DNA from: an uncultured Bacteroidales bacterium
GTDB taxonomy: Bacteria > Bacteroidota > Bacteroidia > Bacteroidales > UBA932
Assembly (NCBI GenBank): GCA_900322025.1
Contig: ONYJ01000011.1
Coordinates: forward strand, 1 to 19,340
Direction: 5' to 3'
Length of the DNA: 19,340 nt
Positions within the stretch are counted from its first letter, which is position 1. Every line of letters begins with the position of its first letter. Made by a program: the position numbers and the translations under genes. The notes below the pieces were generated by a model that had not been told where the DNA came from, made no database searches, and saw only the letters and a program-made list of their open reading frames with translations. This document shows positions 7,235 through 14,584 of this stretch, in pieces.

Positions 7235-7963
7235 ATGGCTGACAAACTTGTAGTTATACCAACATACAACGAAAAGGAGAATATAGAGAACATAGCCCGT
7301 AAGGTTATGTCTTTAGAGGGAGAATTTAATCTTTTGGTAGTAGATGATGCCTCTGCAGATGGAACTTCTGATATAGTTAAGCGCCTTCAGAAAGAGTTTG
7401 ACGGGCGTATCTTCTTGTTGGAAAGAAGTGGAAAACAGGGGCTTGGTACAGCATATATATTGGCTTTCAAATGGGCTTTAGAGAGAGAGTACAAGTATGT
7501 GTTTGAGATGGACGCAGATTTCTCCCACAATCCGGATGATTTATTACGCCTGCATTCGGCTTGCAAAGAAGGAGTGGCTGATGTTGCAATAGGTTCGCGC
7601 TACAGCAATGGCGTGAGTGTTATCAATTGGCCTATAGGCAGGGTGGTGATGTCTTATTATGCTTCTTATTATGCCAGAAAGGTGTTGGGAATGAAGGTTT
7701 ACGATTGCACTGCCGGTTTTGTTTGCTATACAGATAAGGTTTTGAGAACCATAGATTTAGATAAAGTAAAGATGAAGGGATATGGTTTTCAGATAGAAAT
7801 GAAGTATTCTGCTTACAAATTGGGCTTTAAGCTTAAAGAAGTACCTATCATATTTGAAGATCGCAAAGAAGGTACATCTAAGATGAGTTCAGGTATATTT
7901 GGAGAGGCTTTCTGGGGGGTAATAGCAATGCGATTCAGAAAAATAAAACCAAGAACCAAATAG
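7235..7963 (+). CDS. GT2 family polyprenol monophosphomannose synthase (DPM1-like)
   Basis: A 242-residue family 2 glycosyltransferase of the dolichol/polyprenol-phosphate mannose synthase type, which transfers mannose from GDP-mannose to a lipid phosphate on the cytoplasmic face of the membrane. Seen directly: N-terminal V-I-P-T-Y-N-E-K-E-N-I, V-V-D-D-A-S-A-D-G-T with Asp37/Asp38, the metal-binding D-A-D at 93-95 within E-M-D-A-D-F-S-H-N-P, G-S-R-Y-S-N-G, and the C-terminal F-E-D-R-K-E-G-T-S-K-M-S. No C-terminal membrane helices follow, so it is the soluble, catalytic-domain-only form. It is followed after one base by dihydroorotase, an order I recall from other Bacteroidetes. The mannosyl acceptor downstream is not shown here; sugar specificity is inferred from family. 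Confidence 0.9.
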   Translation: MADKLVVIPTYNEKENIENIARKVMSLEGEFNLLVVDDASADGTSDIVKRLQKEFDGRIFLLERSGKQGLGTAYILAFKWALEREYKYVFEMDADFSHNPDDLLRLHSACKEGVADVAIGSRYSNGVSVINWPIGRVVMSYYASYYARKVLGMKVYDCTAGFVCYTDKVLRTIDLDKVKMKGYGFQIEMKYSAYKLGFKLKEVPIIFEDRKEGTSKMSSGIFGEAFWGVIAMRFRKIKPRTK

Positions 7964-7964
7964 T

Positions 7965-9407
7965 ATGAAAAACCTCCTACTAAAGAACGCAACTATTGTT
8001 AATGAAGGCGAGACCTTTAAGGGCAGTATTGTTGTATCGGGAGAATATATAGATCAGATAATAAGGCAGAGTGATTATAAAACGGGAGAGTTGTACGAAT
8101 GCTTTATACAACAGATTGCTACTCAAATGGAGGTTCTGGATGTAAGTGGAAAGTATATTCTTCCGGGAGTTATAGACACACATGTACATTTTAGAGAACC
8201 GGGCGATGGTTGGAAGGGTAATATAGAGAGTGAAAGCAGGGCGGCTGTACTTGGAGGGGTAACTTCTTTTATGGATATGCCCAACAATACTCCACCGGCT
8301 CTAACACTTTCATTGCTTGAAGATAAGTTTGCCAGCGCAGAAATTTCTTCGTATGCCAATTATTCCTTTTATCTTGGAGCCAGCAATAGCAATATACAGG
8401 AAATAAAGAGTATGCGCTGTAAAGATATTTGTGGCGTAAAACTTTTTATGGGTGCCTCTACCGGTAATTTAATGGTAGATGACGATAGGGCGGTGGAAGA
8501 TGTTTTTAAGAGTTCTCCAACCCTTATAGCTGTTCACTGTGAAGACAATCAGGAGATTCTGTCTAATCTAAAAAAAGCGGAGGCAAGGTATGGGGCAGAT
8601 ATTCCACCTCAGATGCACTCAATGATACGTAGCCGTGCTGCTTGTTTGAAAAGTTCTCAGAAAGCAGTGTTGCTTGCTCAAAAGTATAAAGCTCGGCTTC
8701 ACATTCTTCATGTTTCTACTAAAGAAGAAGTGTTGTTGCTTGCCGGTTTGAAGAATCCGGCAATTTGGAAACGGCGAGACAAAGACCGTAAGGCTATGAT
8801 AACCGGTGAGGCATGTGCATCTTATTTGTGGTTTTGCTCAGAAGATTATGTAAAGTATGGCAATCTTATAAAATGTAATCCGTCTATAAAATCTGCCGAG
8901 GATATGATGTGTTTGCGTAAGGCGCTGAAAAATGGAGTATTACAGACGATCGGAAGCGACCATGCACCGCATCTTGTTTCAGAAAAACTGCGTCCGTATC
9001 TTGAGTCGCCATCGGGTATTCCGCTTGTGCAGTATTCTTTGCAGATGATGCTTACCATGGCTAGGTACGGAGAGTTTACGCTTGCAGATGTGGCAGATAA
9101 GATGAGTCATTCGCCGGCCAGTTGCTATGCACTGGAGAAACGAGGGTTTATCAGAAGCGGGTATTTTGCCGATATTGTGGTGGTAGATATAGAGAATCAG
9201 GTAAATAACTCTTTGCCACGTTCTATGTGCAGATGGAGCCCATTCTCAGAGAGGAATATTATTTACCATCGTAATGATAACAAGGATGAACAGCTGTCTT
9301 CTTTTCCGGTTTCGGTTGTTCATACGATTGTTAATGGCTGTTTAGTGGTTAAGGATGGAATGATAACCGGTAATCGACGCAGCCGTCGCCTTAAATTTGA
9401 CAGATAA
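7965..9407 (+). CDS. pyrC: Dihydroorotase
   Basis: A 480-residue amidohydrolase that closes carbamoyl-aspartate to dihydroorotate in de novo pyrimidine synthesis. Metal and substrate residues are all visible: D-T-H-V-H-F-R-E-P-G with His73 and His75, the lysine that is carbamylated in the family at Lys159 (G-V-K-L-F-M-G-A-S), His191 (A-V-H-C-E-D), His249 (I-L-H-V-S-T), and Asp332 in G-S-D-H-A-P-H. It belongs to the long 'class I / multifunctional complex' type rather than the short E. coli PyrC type. At 480 aa it is longer than the roughly 445-450 aa I expect; extra residues appear near 40-55 and near 265-277 (a basic W-K-R-R-D-K-D-R-K segment before the G-E-A-C-A-S-Y-L-W-F block). One base separates it from the upstream gene and it overlaps the next by one base. 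Confidence 0.94.
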   Translation: MKNLLLKNATIVNEGETFKGSIVVSGEYIDQIIRQSDYKTGELYECFIQQIATQMEVLDVSGKYILPGVIDTHVHFREPGDGWKGNIESESRAAVLGGVTSFMDMPNNTPPALTLSLLEDKFASAEISSYANYSFYLGASNSNIQEIKSMRCKDICGVKLFMGASTGNLMVDDDRAVEDVFKSSPTLIAVHCEDNQEILSNLKKAEARYGADIPPQMHSMIRSRAACLKSSQKAVLLAQKYKARLHILHVSTKEEVLLLAGLKNPAIWKRRDKDRKAMITGEACASYLWFCSEDYVKYGNLIKCNPSIKSAEDMMCLRKALKNGVLQTIGSDHAPHLVSEKLRPYLESPSGIPLVQYSLQMMLTMARYGEFTLADVADKMSHSPASCYALEKRGFIRSGYFADIVVVDIENQVNNSLPRSMCRWSPFSERNIIYHRNDNKDEQLSSFPVSVVHTIVNGCLVVKDGMITGNRRSRRLKFDR

Positions 9408-10318
9408 TGAAACCTAATAATTTTCAAGCCTATATATTTGCCTTAATTGCCATAACAGCATGGGGCTTTTCCTTTATCTGGGAAGACTATCTGATAAAGA
9501 ATGATATAGAAATATTTGCATTTATCTTTGAAAGAATGCTTATAGCGGCTGTTATATTATGGCTGGTAGGGCTTGTTACGAGAGGTGTGCAGAAAGTGCA
9601 CAAAAAAGATTTCAAATGGATGTTTCTCTTGGCTTTTGGAGAGCCTTTTATTTATTTTTTGGGAGAAAACTTTGGAATTAAATATACCTCTGGAGTTATG
9701 GCGGCAATAATAATAGCCACCATTCCTTTGTTTTGTACAGTTGTAGATAGGCTTTTATACAAGTTTAAGCTTACTCTGCCAAAAGTTTTGGGGTGTCTTC
9801 TTTCCTTGATAGGTATAGTTTTGTTTGTGATGGAAAAGGGGGGAATGGGAACTTCGCAACTTAAAGGTATTCTTCTGTTGTTGTTTTTTGCAGTTGGAGG
9901 AGCTTTGATATACAGTTATGTAACGCGCGAAATGATAAAGAAATACAGCGCATATACAATAGTAACCTATCAGTTCTCTTTTGGTGCACTGCTGTTTTTG
10001 CCTTTCTTTCTGTTGTTTGGAATCAAGGGAGTTGATGCCCAGTTTATGTCGTACGATGTGCAATCCAAGATATTAGCTCTGGCTATTCTTTGCTCTTGCA
10101 TGTGCTTTGGCTTATGGGCCTATTGTACAGGTAAACTGGGTGTTACACGGGTTAGCATTTTTTCGGCTTTAATTCCGCTTGTTTCTGCTATTGCAGCCTA
10201 TTTTCTATATCCGGGGCAGGAAAGTTTTACTCCATTAAAAATAGCGGGAATGCTTCTGACCATTATTGGTGTTATTATTGTACAACTTGTGAAGGATGTG
10301 AAAACTAAACATATATAA
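9407..10318 (+). CDS. EamA/DMT family transporter
   Basis: A 303-residue inner-membrane protein of the drug/metabolite transporter superfamily with ten predicted hydrophobic helices and the two-repeat EamA organisation: the first half begins I-T-A-W-G-F-S-F-I-W and the second near residue 150 (L-K-G-I-L-L-L-L-F-F-A-V-G-G-A-L-I-Y-S-Y). A cytoplasmic Lys-rich C-terminus ends it. The substrate cannot be read from sequence; family members export amino acids, metabolites or nucleotide sugars. Its ATG overlaps the dihydroorotase stop (TAATG), making it the third gene of a tight set with the GT2 and pyrC genes. Confidence 0.92.
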   Translation: MKPNNFQAYIFALIAITAWGFSFIWEDYLIKNDIEIFAFIFERMLIAAVILWLVGLVTRGVQKVHKKDFKWMFLLAFGEPFIYFLGENFGIKYTSGVMAAIIIATIPLFCTVVDRLLYKFKLTLPKVLGCLLSLIGIVLFVMEKGGMGTSQLKGILLLLFFAVGGALIYSYVTREMIKKYSAYTIVTYQFSFGALLFLPFFLLFGIKGVDAQFMSYDVQSKILALAILCSCMCFGLWAYCTGKLGVTRVSIFSALIPLVSAIAAYFLYPGQESFTPLKIAGMLLTIIGVIIVQLVKDVKTKHI

Positions 10319-10339
10319 TCTAAACTAAATGTATATACT

Positions 10340-11554
10340 ATGAAACGAATTACTGCAATTTTTCTGCTGCTTGTTTGCAATTTTACGCTGTTTGCCCAAA
10401 ACAATACGGACTTGCAAATTTCGAAGTATGATTTTTCTGAAGTACTACAAGCAGACTCACCTTTTTCTTTGGGTATTTTAGGTAAAGAATTTAAGAGGTT
10501 GCAGATTTATTATGAATCGGTAACAAAAATAAGCTCAGATACATATAAGGTAAAGGGAGCTTCCAATGCCGCTGGCAATGTGTGTCCTTTTGAGGGTACC
10601 ATAAAGATTACCGCTATTGAGGGGCAAAATTCGGAAGATTTTGAAGCAAATCATCCGGTTTACTTGCTCACGGCATCCTATAATTTTAGAGAAACTGCCG
10701 GAGTTGGTACAGGTACGTTTTCGGGAAAAGCTATCTTCGATATTTGGATAGATGAAGGTGAACCTGTGTTAGAGAATACAATGCAGGCTGCTGATGGTTA
10801 TCGCAACAGCCAGTATGTAGGAGTCTGGATTTCAGATAAAACTAAGGTTAAGAAAATTGCAAATTGGGGAGCGTGGCGTATTCCGGAGTCGGGAGATTTA
10901 GACCAAGGAGTAGGGCAGTTTATCCCAAGCGAAAAATATCATGCCAAAGGCTGGAGTAATTATTATCGTAGCGTAACTAATAGTAGTGAAGAAGTAAGAA
11001 ATAATGCGATTTACCAAGAAGAACGCAGTTGGTGGGATAAGACAGCTCCTGTACTTACCTTTAAGCAGTCTGCCTCCGGTTCAACTATCAGAGTGGCAAA
11101 ACCAAACGGGGCACTTATCCAGACACTTAAATTTAATGTATCGGATGCTCCTTTGTATATTGATATAAACCAAGATGGTTATAAAGATCTTGTACAAAAT
11201 GCAGATGACGGTTTATGCTATATTTTTGCTCCATCGGATGGTAAGTTTTATAATTTACCTTCATATAGTATTGTAAAATATAAAGGCTATCTAACCTATA
11301 GCCCTGCCAATAAACTGATAACTATGCATTATGACAGAACAACAAAAATTACCTCTTACTATATGTATAGTTGCCGTAAAGACAATAATACCTCTCAGTA
11401 TATCATAAGTTTTGAGGGCTCTATAAGAAATTGCGAAACCGAAGGTATTTGGAAAGAGTACGACCGAAATGGCAAGCTACTTATAGAATCGGAGGCTTCT
11501 GGCAAGCTCTCTGAAAAGTGGGTAGAGTATCTTAGTTTTGCAATGTCTAATTAA
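10340..11554 (+). CDS. Secreted protein of unknown function with a Ca-binding-like loop and a MORN-like C-terminus
   Basis: I do not recognise this 404-residue protein. It has a clear Sec signal peptide (hydrophobic residues 5-18, cleavage near F-A-Q at about 19/20) and no further membrane segment, so it should be periplasmic or surface-exposed. Residues 275-283 read D-I-N-Q-D-G-Y-K-D, matching the D-x-N-x-D-G-x-x-D calcium loop of dockerin/EF-hand-like and XAC2610-type proteins. Near the C-terminus, residues 368-383 (E-G-I-W-K-E-Y-D-R-N-G-K-L-L-I-E) look like one MORN-variant repeat. The gap to the transporter is only 21 nt, so read-through is possible. It is followed by a second secreted protein; the two may be functionally paired, which is inference from order alone. 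Confidence 0.8.
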   Translation: MKRITAIFLLLVCNFTLFAQNNTDLQISKYDFSEVLQADSPFSLGILGKEFKRLQIYYESVTKISSDTYKVKGASNAAGNVCPFEGTIKITAIEGQNSEDFEANHPVYLLTASYNFRETAGVGTGTFSGKAIFDIWIDEGEPVLENTMQAADGYRNSQYVGVWISDKTKVKKIANWGAWRIPESGDLDQGVGQFIPSEKYHAKGWSNYYRSVTNSSEEVRNNAIYQEERSWWDKTAPVLTFKQSASGSTIRVAKPNGALIQTLKFNVSDAPLYIDINQDGYKDLVQNADDGLCYIFAPSDGKFYNLPSYSIVKYKGYLTYSPANKLITMHYDRTTKITSYYMYSCRKDNNTSQYIISFEGSIRNCETEGIWKEYDRNGKLLIESEASGKLSEKWVEYLSFAMSN

Positions 11555-11615
11555 AGATAACATCACAGTGTTTTATAGATAAAATTAATGCCAAATCTGT
11601 AAAAATAAACGTGTT

Positions 11616-12374
11616 ATGCGATTTAATATTTTTCTTTCTTTATTAGTGCTTATACTATTGTTTCCCTTTTATTTATCGGCTCAGAGCGTTTATCCTAAAT
11701 TTGATAAGGATAGCTACATCGAAATTGTAAAAATTAAAGGCCAGAAACCAACTATTATAGACTTTGTAAATCATTATTTACATGAGCCGGAAGATGAACT
11801 TACGGGCAGTCTGAATGATATGTGGCAAAGTTATCTCGCCCAAAAGCCTCAGAAAGAAGCCTGCAAGATATTGGTAGATGTAAAAAACGGTTATGTAAAA
11901 TTTGAGTCTGTAGCTGATCCGGCAGACAAATATCTTTCTGTTACCGAGATGTGCTACTGGAATTGTGCAGATGGCAAACATAGGCTGATAGCTTTTTCAA
12001 ACAATCTTTACATAGACGATAAGCCTATAGAAGGCCAATATACAGGGATTTCGTTTGCCCTGTATGAAAATTCTACACGCCGTTTGCAGTATATTCCTGC
12101 TGAATCAGTGGGAGCTGCTGTTACAACAGCTTACGATGGAGTAACGCATGGTTTTGATGGCGATAATTGGTTTGTAGAAAATAATGGCGTACGTAAAATT
12201 ATAAGCCAGCAGGAGTACGATGAATACTTAGAAAACCGTCCGGTTTTGTTATATAAACTTCCCCAGAAAGGGAAAAATATCATTGTGAAAATATGGTCGC
12301 CAAAGGAGGTAATAAAAAAGGAACTTACTTGGAATGGCCTACGCTTTAAAGAATCTGCGGACATGCCTAAATAA
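11616..12374 (+). CDS. Secreted protein of unknown function
   Basis: A 252-residue unrecognised protein. Residues 1-22 form a strong signal peptide (long Leu/Phe core, S-A-Q cleavage site), with no lipobox and no later transmembrane helix. The mature part is mixed polar/aromatic and probably a compact beta-rich domain; it has a C-x3-C pair at Cys113 and Cys117, in M-C-Y-W-N-C. The 61-bp gap upstream shows no promoter I would defend. The last codons and the stop lie within the left arm and loop of a large hairpin (12355-12394), so its mRNA 3' end is probably defined there. No relation to the preceding gene is evident beyond shared export and adjacency. Confidence 0.78.
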   Translation: MRFNIFLSLLVLILLFPFYLSAQSVYPKFDKDSYIEIVKIKGQKPTIIDFVNHYLHEPEDELTGSLNDMWQSYLAQKPQKEACKILVDVKNGYVKFESVADPADKYLSVTEMCYWNCADGKHRLIAFSNNLYIDDKPIEGQYTGISFALYENSTRRLQYIPAESVGAAVTTAYDGVTHGFDGDNWFVENNGVRKIISQQEYDEYLENRPVLLYKLPQKGKNIIVKIWSPKEVIKKELTWNGLRFKESADMPK

Positions 12375-12394
12375 TTCAGTAGGCATGCCCGCAG
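12355..12394. terminator. Large inverted repeat between converging genes, probable bidirectional terminator
   Basis: Two 15-nt arms, CTGCGGACATGCCTA (12355-12369) and TAGGCATGCCCGCAG (12380-12394), pair with one mismatch around a 10-nt loop. The hairpin lies between the + strand secreted-protein gene and the minus-strand htpG, overlapping the former's last codons. Neither side has a strong U-run, so it may act as an mRNA-stabilising or weak terminator structure rather than a classic intrinsic terminator. Confidence 0.65.
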
Positions 12395-12402
12395 TTGTGG
12401 TG

Positions 12403-14457
12403 CTATTGCAATAGATTGAGGCTTCTTGATACAAATTCTGAAAGCTGTTTGCCTTTAAGCATACCGTTGGAGAGTAGGGCGAGATCTGTGATTTGCTTCA
12501 GCAGTGTGTTTTTGCGTCCGAACTCTCTCATAAGTTCTCTCTTTTCTTCTCTTAGGCTATTGATGGTGGAGTTGAGTTTTTCCTCTTTATCCTTCATTTC
12601 CTGAGGGATATCCTCATCCTTTTTGCCCTCTTTATCTTTGTTTATTAGTGCAATGGCGTCTTGAGCATTGGCTATCTGAGCCATAAGATCTTTGTTCTTC
12701 TCAGATGTAGCCATGTCTTTTTCTTGAATAATCTTCTTTACAAGCGGATTCTCTATATTGAGTTTGATGGTGTAAGAATCAGGCATTTCTCCATAGAAGT
12801 TGAGCCCACCGCCGAGGGCACTCATTTCTTTGTAGCGTCTCATAAATTCATTTTGTGTAATAAACATAGGAGCAGCTGTTTCACCCATATTTTCTGCCAC
12901 AAGATTGTATCTACCCTCTTCAGGGAGAACTGCGGCAAAAGCACACTCAAGATCAAGCTCCTCTCCTTCTTGCATTTCCGGTTTTTTGGAGTCTTGTTTA
13001 AGAATGAGATTCTCGATACTGTCTGAATCTACTCTGGCAAACTTGCTATCTTTGATTTTGCTCTCCAGAAGATTTACAAAGTGTGCGTCTAACTGGCTAT
13101 CCATCAGCAGTACATAATAGCCCTTATCTTTAGCAGCTGTAATCCATTGATATTGTGCTATTGCATCTGTTGCGTAAAGATATACTACTTTTTTATCTTT
13201 ATCCTTCTGTTCTTTTTCAATAAGCTTTCCAAAATCGGCATAGCTCAGATACTTACCTTCTGTAGTTTTGAATAGGGCGAATTTCATAGCTCTTTCGCAG
13301 AACTTTTCATCGGTAAGCATTCCATATTCTATGAAAAGTTTAAGGTTATCCCACTTACTCTCAAATTCTTCTTTCTTTTCTTTTGCTATTTCTTCCAAGC
13401 GGTCTGCTACTTTCTTGGTGATGTAGGTGGAAATCTTTTTTACATTGGAGTCTGCCTGAAGATAACTTCTTGATACATTCAGAGGTATGTCTGGTGAGTC
13501 TATAACTCCGTAGAGCAATGTTAAGAACTCAGGTACTATGTTTTCTACAGAATCTGTAACAAACATCTGGTTGCAGTATAGTTGTATCCGGTTTTTAGAA
13601 ACGTCCATACGGTCTTTTATCTTGGGAAAGTATAAGATACCGGTGAGGTTAAACGGATAATCTACATTGAGGTGTATCCAAAACAGCGGATCTTCTTTCA
13701 TAGGGTAGAGTTTGCGATAAAAATTCAGGTAGTCTTCGTCTTTGATATCGCTTGGAGTTTTTGCCCATAGGGGTTCGGAGTCGTTGATAATCTTATCTTT
13801 ATCGGTCTCTACAGTTTTGCCGTCTTTCCATTCGGTTTCCTTGCCAAAGGCTATTTTAACCGGCATAAACTTGCAGTATTTGTTTAGGAGCTCTTCAATT
13901 TTTTGCTTTGTAGCAAACTCTTTAGACTCATCGTCGAGATAAAGGGTAATTTTAGTGCCACGCTCTTGTTTCTTGCATTCCTGCATACTGAACTCTGGAC
14001 TTCCGTTGCAGCTCCATTTTACGGCCTTGCTGCCATCTTTATAAGACAGAGATTCTATCTCCACTTTTTTAGATACCATAAAGGCAGAGTAAAAGCCGAG
14101 GCCAAAGTGTCCTATGATGCTATCTAACTGGTCTTTATACTTTTCCAAAAACTCGCCTGCCGAAGAAAATGCTATTTGATTGATATATTTATCTATTTCT
14201 TCTGCAGTCATGCCAATACCTCGGTCTGTTATAGACAGGATATGTTTTTTCTCATCTGCTTCTATGGAAATAGTGGTATTGCCAAGCTCGCCCTTAAACT
14301 CGCCTTTGCCGGCAATTGCCTTTAGCTTTTGTGTTGCATCTACTGCATTGGCAACCAATTCTCTAAGAAATATCTCGTGATCTGAGTATAGGAATTTTTT
14401 TATAACCGGAAATATGTTTTCTGTAGTTACTCCGATTTTACCTTTTGTTTGTGTCAT
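12403..14457 (-). CDS. htpG: Chaperone protein HtpG (Hsp90 family)
   Basis: A 684-residue bacterial Hsp90, an ATP-dependent homodimeric cytoplasmic chaperone. The N-terminal GHKL ATPase motifs are complete: E-L-V-A-N-A-V-D-A with catalytic Glu33, Mg-binding Asn37 and Asp40; D-R-G-I-G-M at 78-83 (adenine-contacting Asp78); and the lid motif G-H-F-G-L-G-F at 116-122. The middle domain has N-R-I-Q-L-Y-C-N-Q-M-F-V and L-N-V-S-R-S-Y-L-Q. The C-terminal dimerisation region ends without an MEEVD tail, as usual in bacteria, and has a Lys/Glu-rich coiled stretch near 600-665. I chose ATG 14457 (M-T-Q-T-K-G-K-I-G-V) because the 20 extra residues available from 14517 would run through the upstream terminator stem and do not match the family start. 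The length fits Bacteroidetes HtpG. Confidence 0.96.
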   Translation of the reverse strand: MTQTKGKIGVTTENIFPVIKKFLYSDHEIFLRELVANAVDATQKLKAIAGKGEFKGELGNTTISIEADEKKHILSITDRGIGMTAEEIDKYINQIAFSSAGEFLEKYKDQLDSIIGHFGLGFYSAFMVSKKVEIESLSYKDGSKAVKWSCNGSPEFSMQECKKQERGTKITLYLDDESKEFATKQKIEELLNKYCKFMPVKIAFGKETEWKDGKTVETDKDKIINDSEPLWAKTPSDIKDEDYLNFYRKLYPMKEDPLFWIHLNVDYPFNLTGILYFPKIKDRMDVSKNRIQLYCNQMFVTDSVENIVPEFLTLLYGVIDSPDIPLNVSRSYLQADSNVKKISTYITKKVADRLEEIAKEKKEEFESKWDNLKLFIEYGMLTDEKFCERAMKFALFKTTEGKYLSYADFGKLIEKEQKDKDKKVVYLYATDAIAQYQWITAAKDKGYYVLLMDSQLDAHFVNLLESKIKDSKFARVDSDSIENLILKQDSKKPEMQEGEELDLECAFAAVLPEEGRYNLVAENMGETAAPMFITQNEFMRRYKEMSALGGGLNFYGEMPDSYTIKLNIENPLVKKIIQEKDMATSEKNKDLMAQIANAQDAIALINKDKEGKKDEDIPQEMKDKEEKLNSTINSLREEKRELMREFGRKNTLLKQITDLALLSNGMLKGKQLSEFVSRSLNLLQ

Positions 14458-14486
14458 GATATCTGTTTTTTGTTTTATCGTGTAAT

Positions 14487-14517
14487 AAAAATTAAAATAC
14501 TCCCAATGGTTTTTCAA
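14487..14517 (-). promoter_or_regulatory. Candidate htpG promoter (TTG-N20-TAATTTTT)
   Basis: On the minus strand TTG (14515-14517) is followed after exactly 20 nt by TAATTTTT (14487-14494), one base from the Bacteroides -7 form TAnnTTTG. It would start transcription near 14480, about 20-25 nt before the htpG ATG. The spacer and the -7 box coincide with the stem and U-tract of the upstream operon's terminator. Confidence 0.4.
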
Positions 14518-14537
14518 TCTTCATACCATTGGGAGTA
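14487..14537 (-). terminator. Intrinsic terminator of the sigma/anti-sigma/GIN gene set
   Basis: Perfect 13-bp inverted repeat TACTCCCAATGGT (14498-14510) / ACCATTGGGAGTA (14525-14537) with a 14-nt loop. Read on the minus strand the stem is followed by TTTTAATTTTT (14487-14497), the U-rich tract expected of a rho-independent terminator for the GIN-domain gene that ends at 14585. Confidence 0.8.
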
Positions 14538-14540
14538 ATA

Positions 14541-14553
14541 TGACATTTTGTCA
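14541..14553. promoter_or_regulatory. Short inverted repeat TGACATTTTGTCA upstream of htpG
   Basis: A TGACA-N3-TGTCA dyad centred about 65 nt upstream of the inferred htpG transcription start, in the 127-bp gap between the GIN gene and htpG. It has the shape of a dimeric-regulator site. No regulator is identified and the dyad could be chance. Confidence 0.25.
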
Positions 14554-14584
14554 GATAAACCTTGCTGCTCCTGCTGCAAGAGCC

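Noticed and set aside
14458..14517. Longer HtpG start at 14517
   Set aside because: The extra 20 residues would be encoded by the terminator stem and promoter region and do not match the family N-terminus, which begins at M-T-Q-T-K-G-K-I-G-V.
14561..14580. CTTGCTGCTCCTGCTGCAAG as a second terminator hairpin just after the GIN gene
   Set aside because: Only about seven of the outer base pairs form, interrupted by a mismatch, and no U-run follows on the minus strand; the 13-bp perfect stem downstream is a much better terminator.
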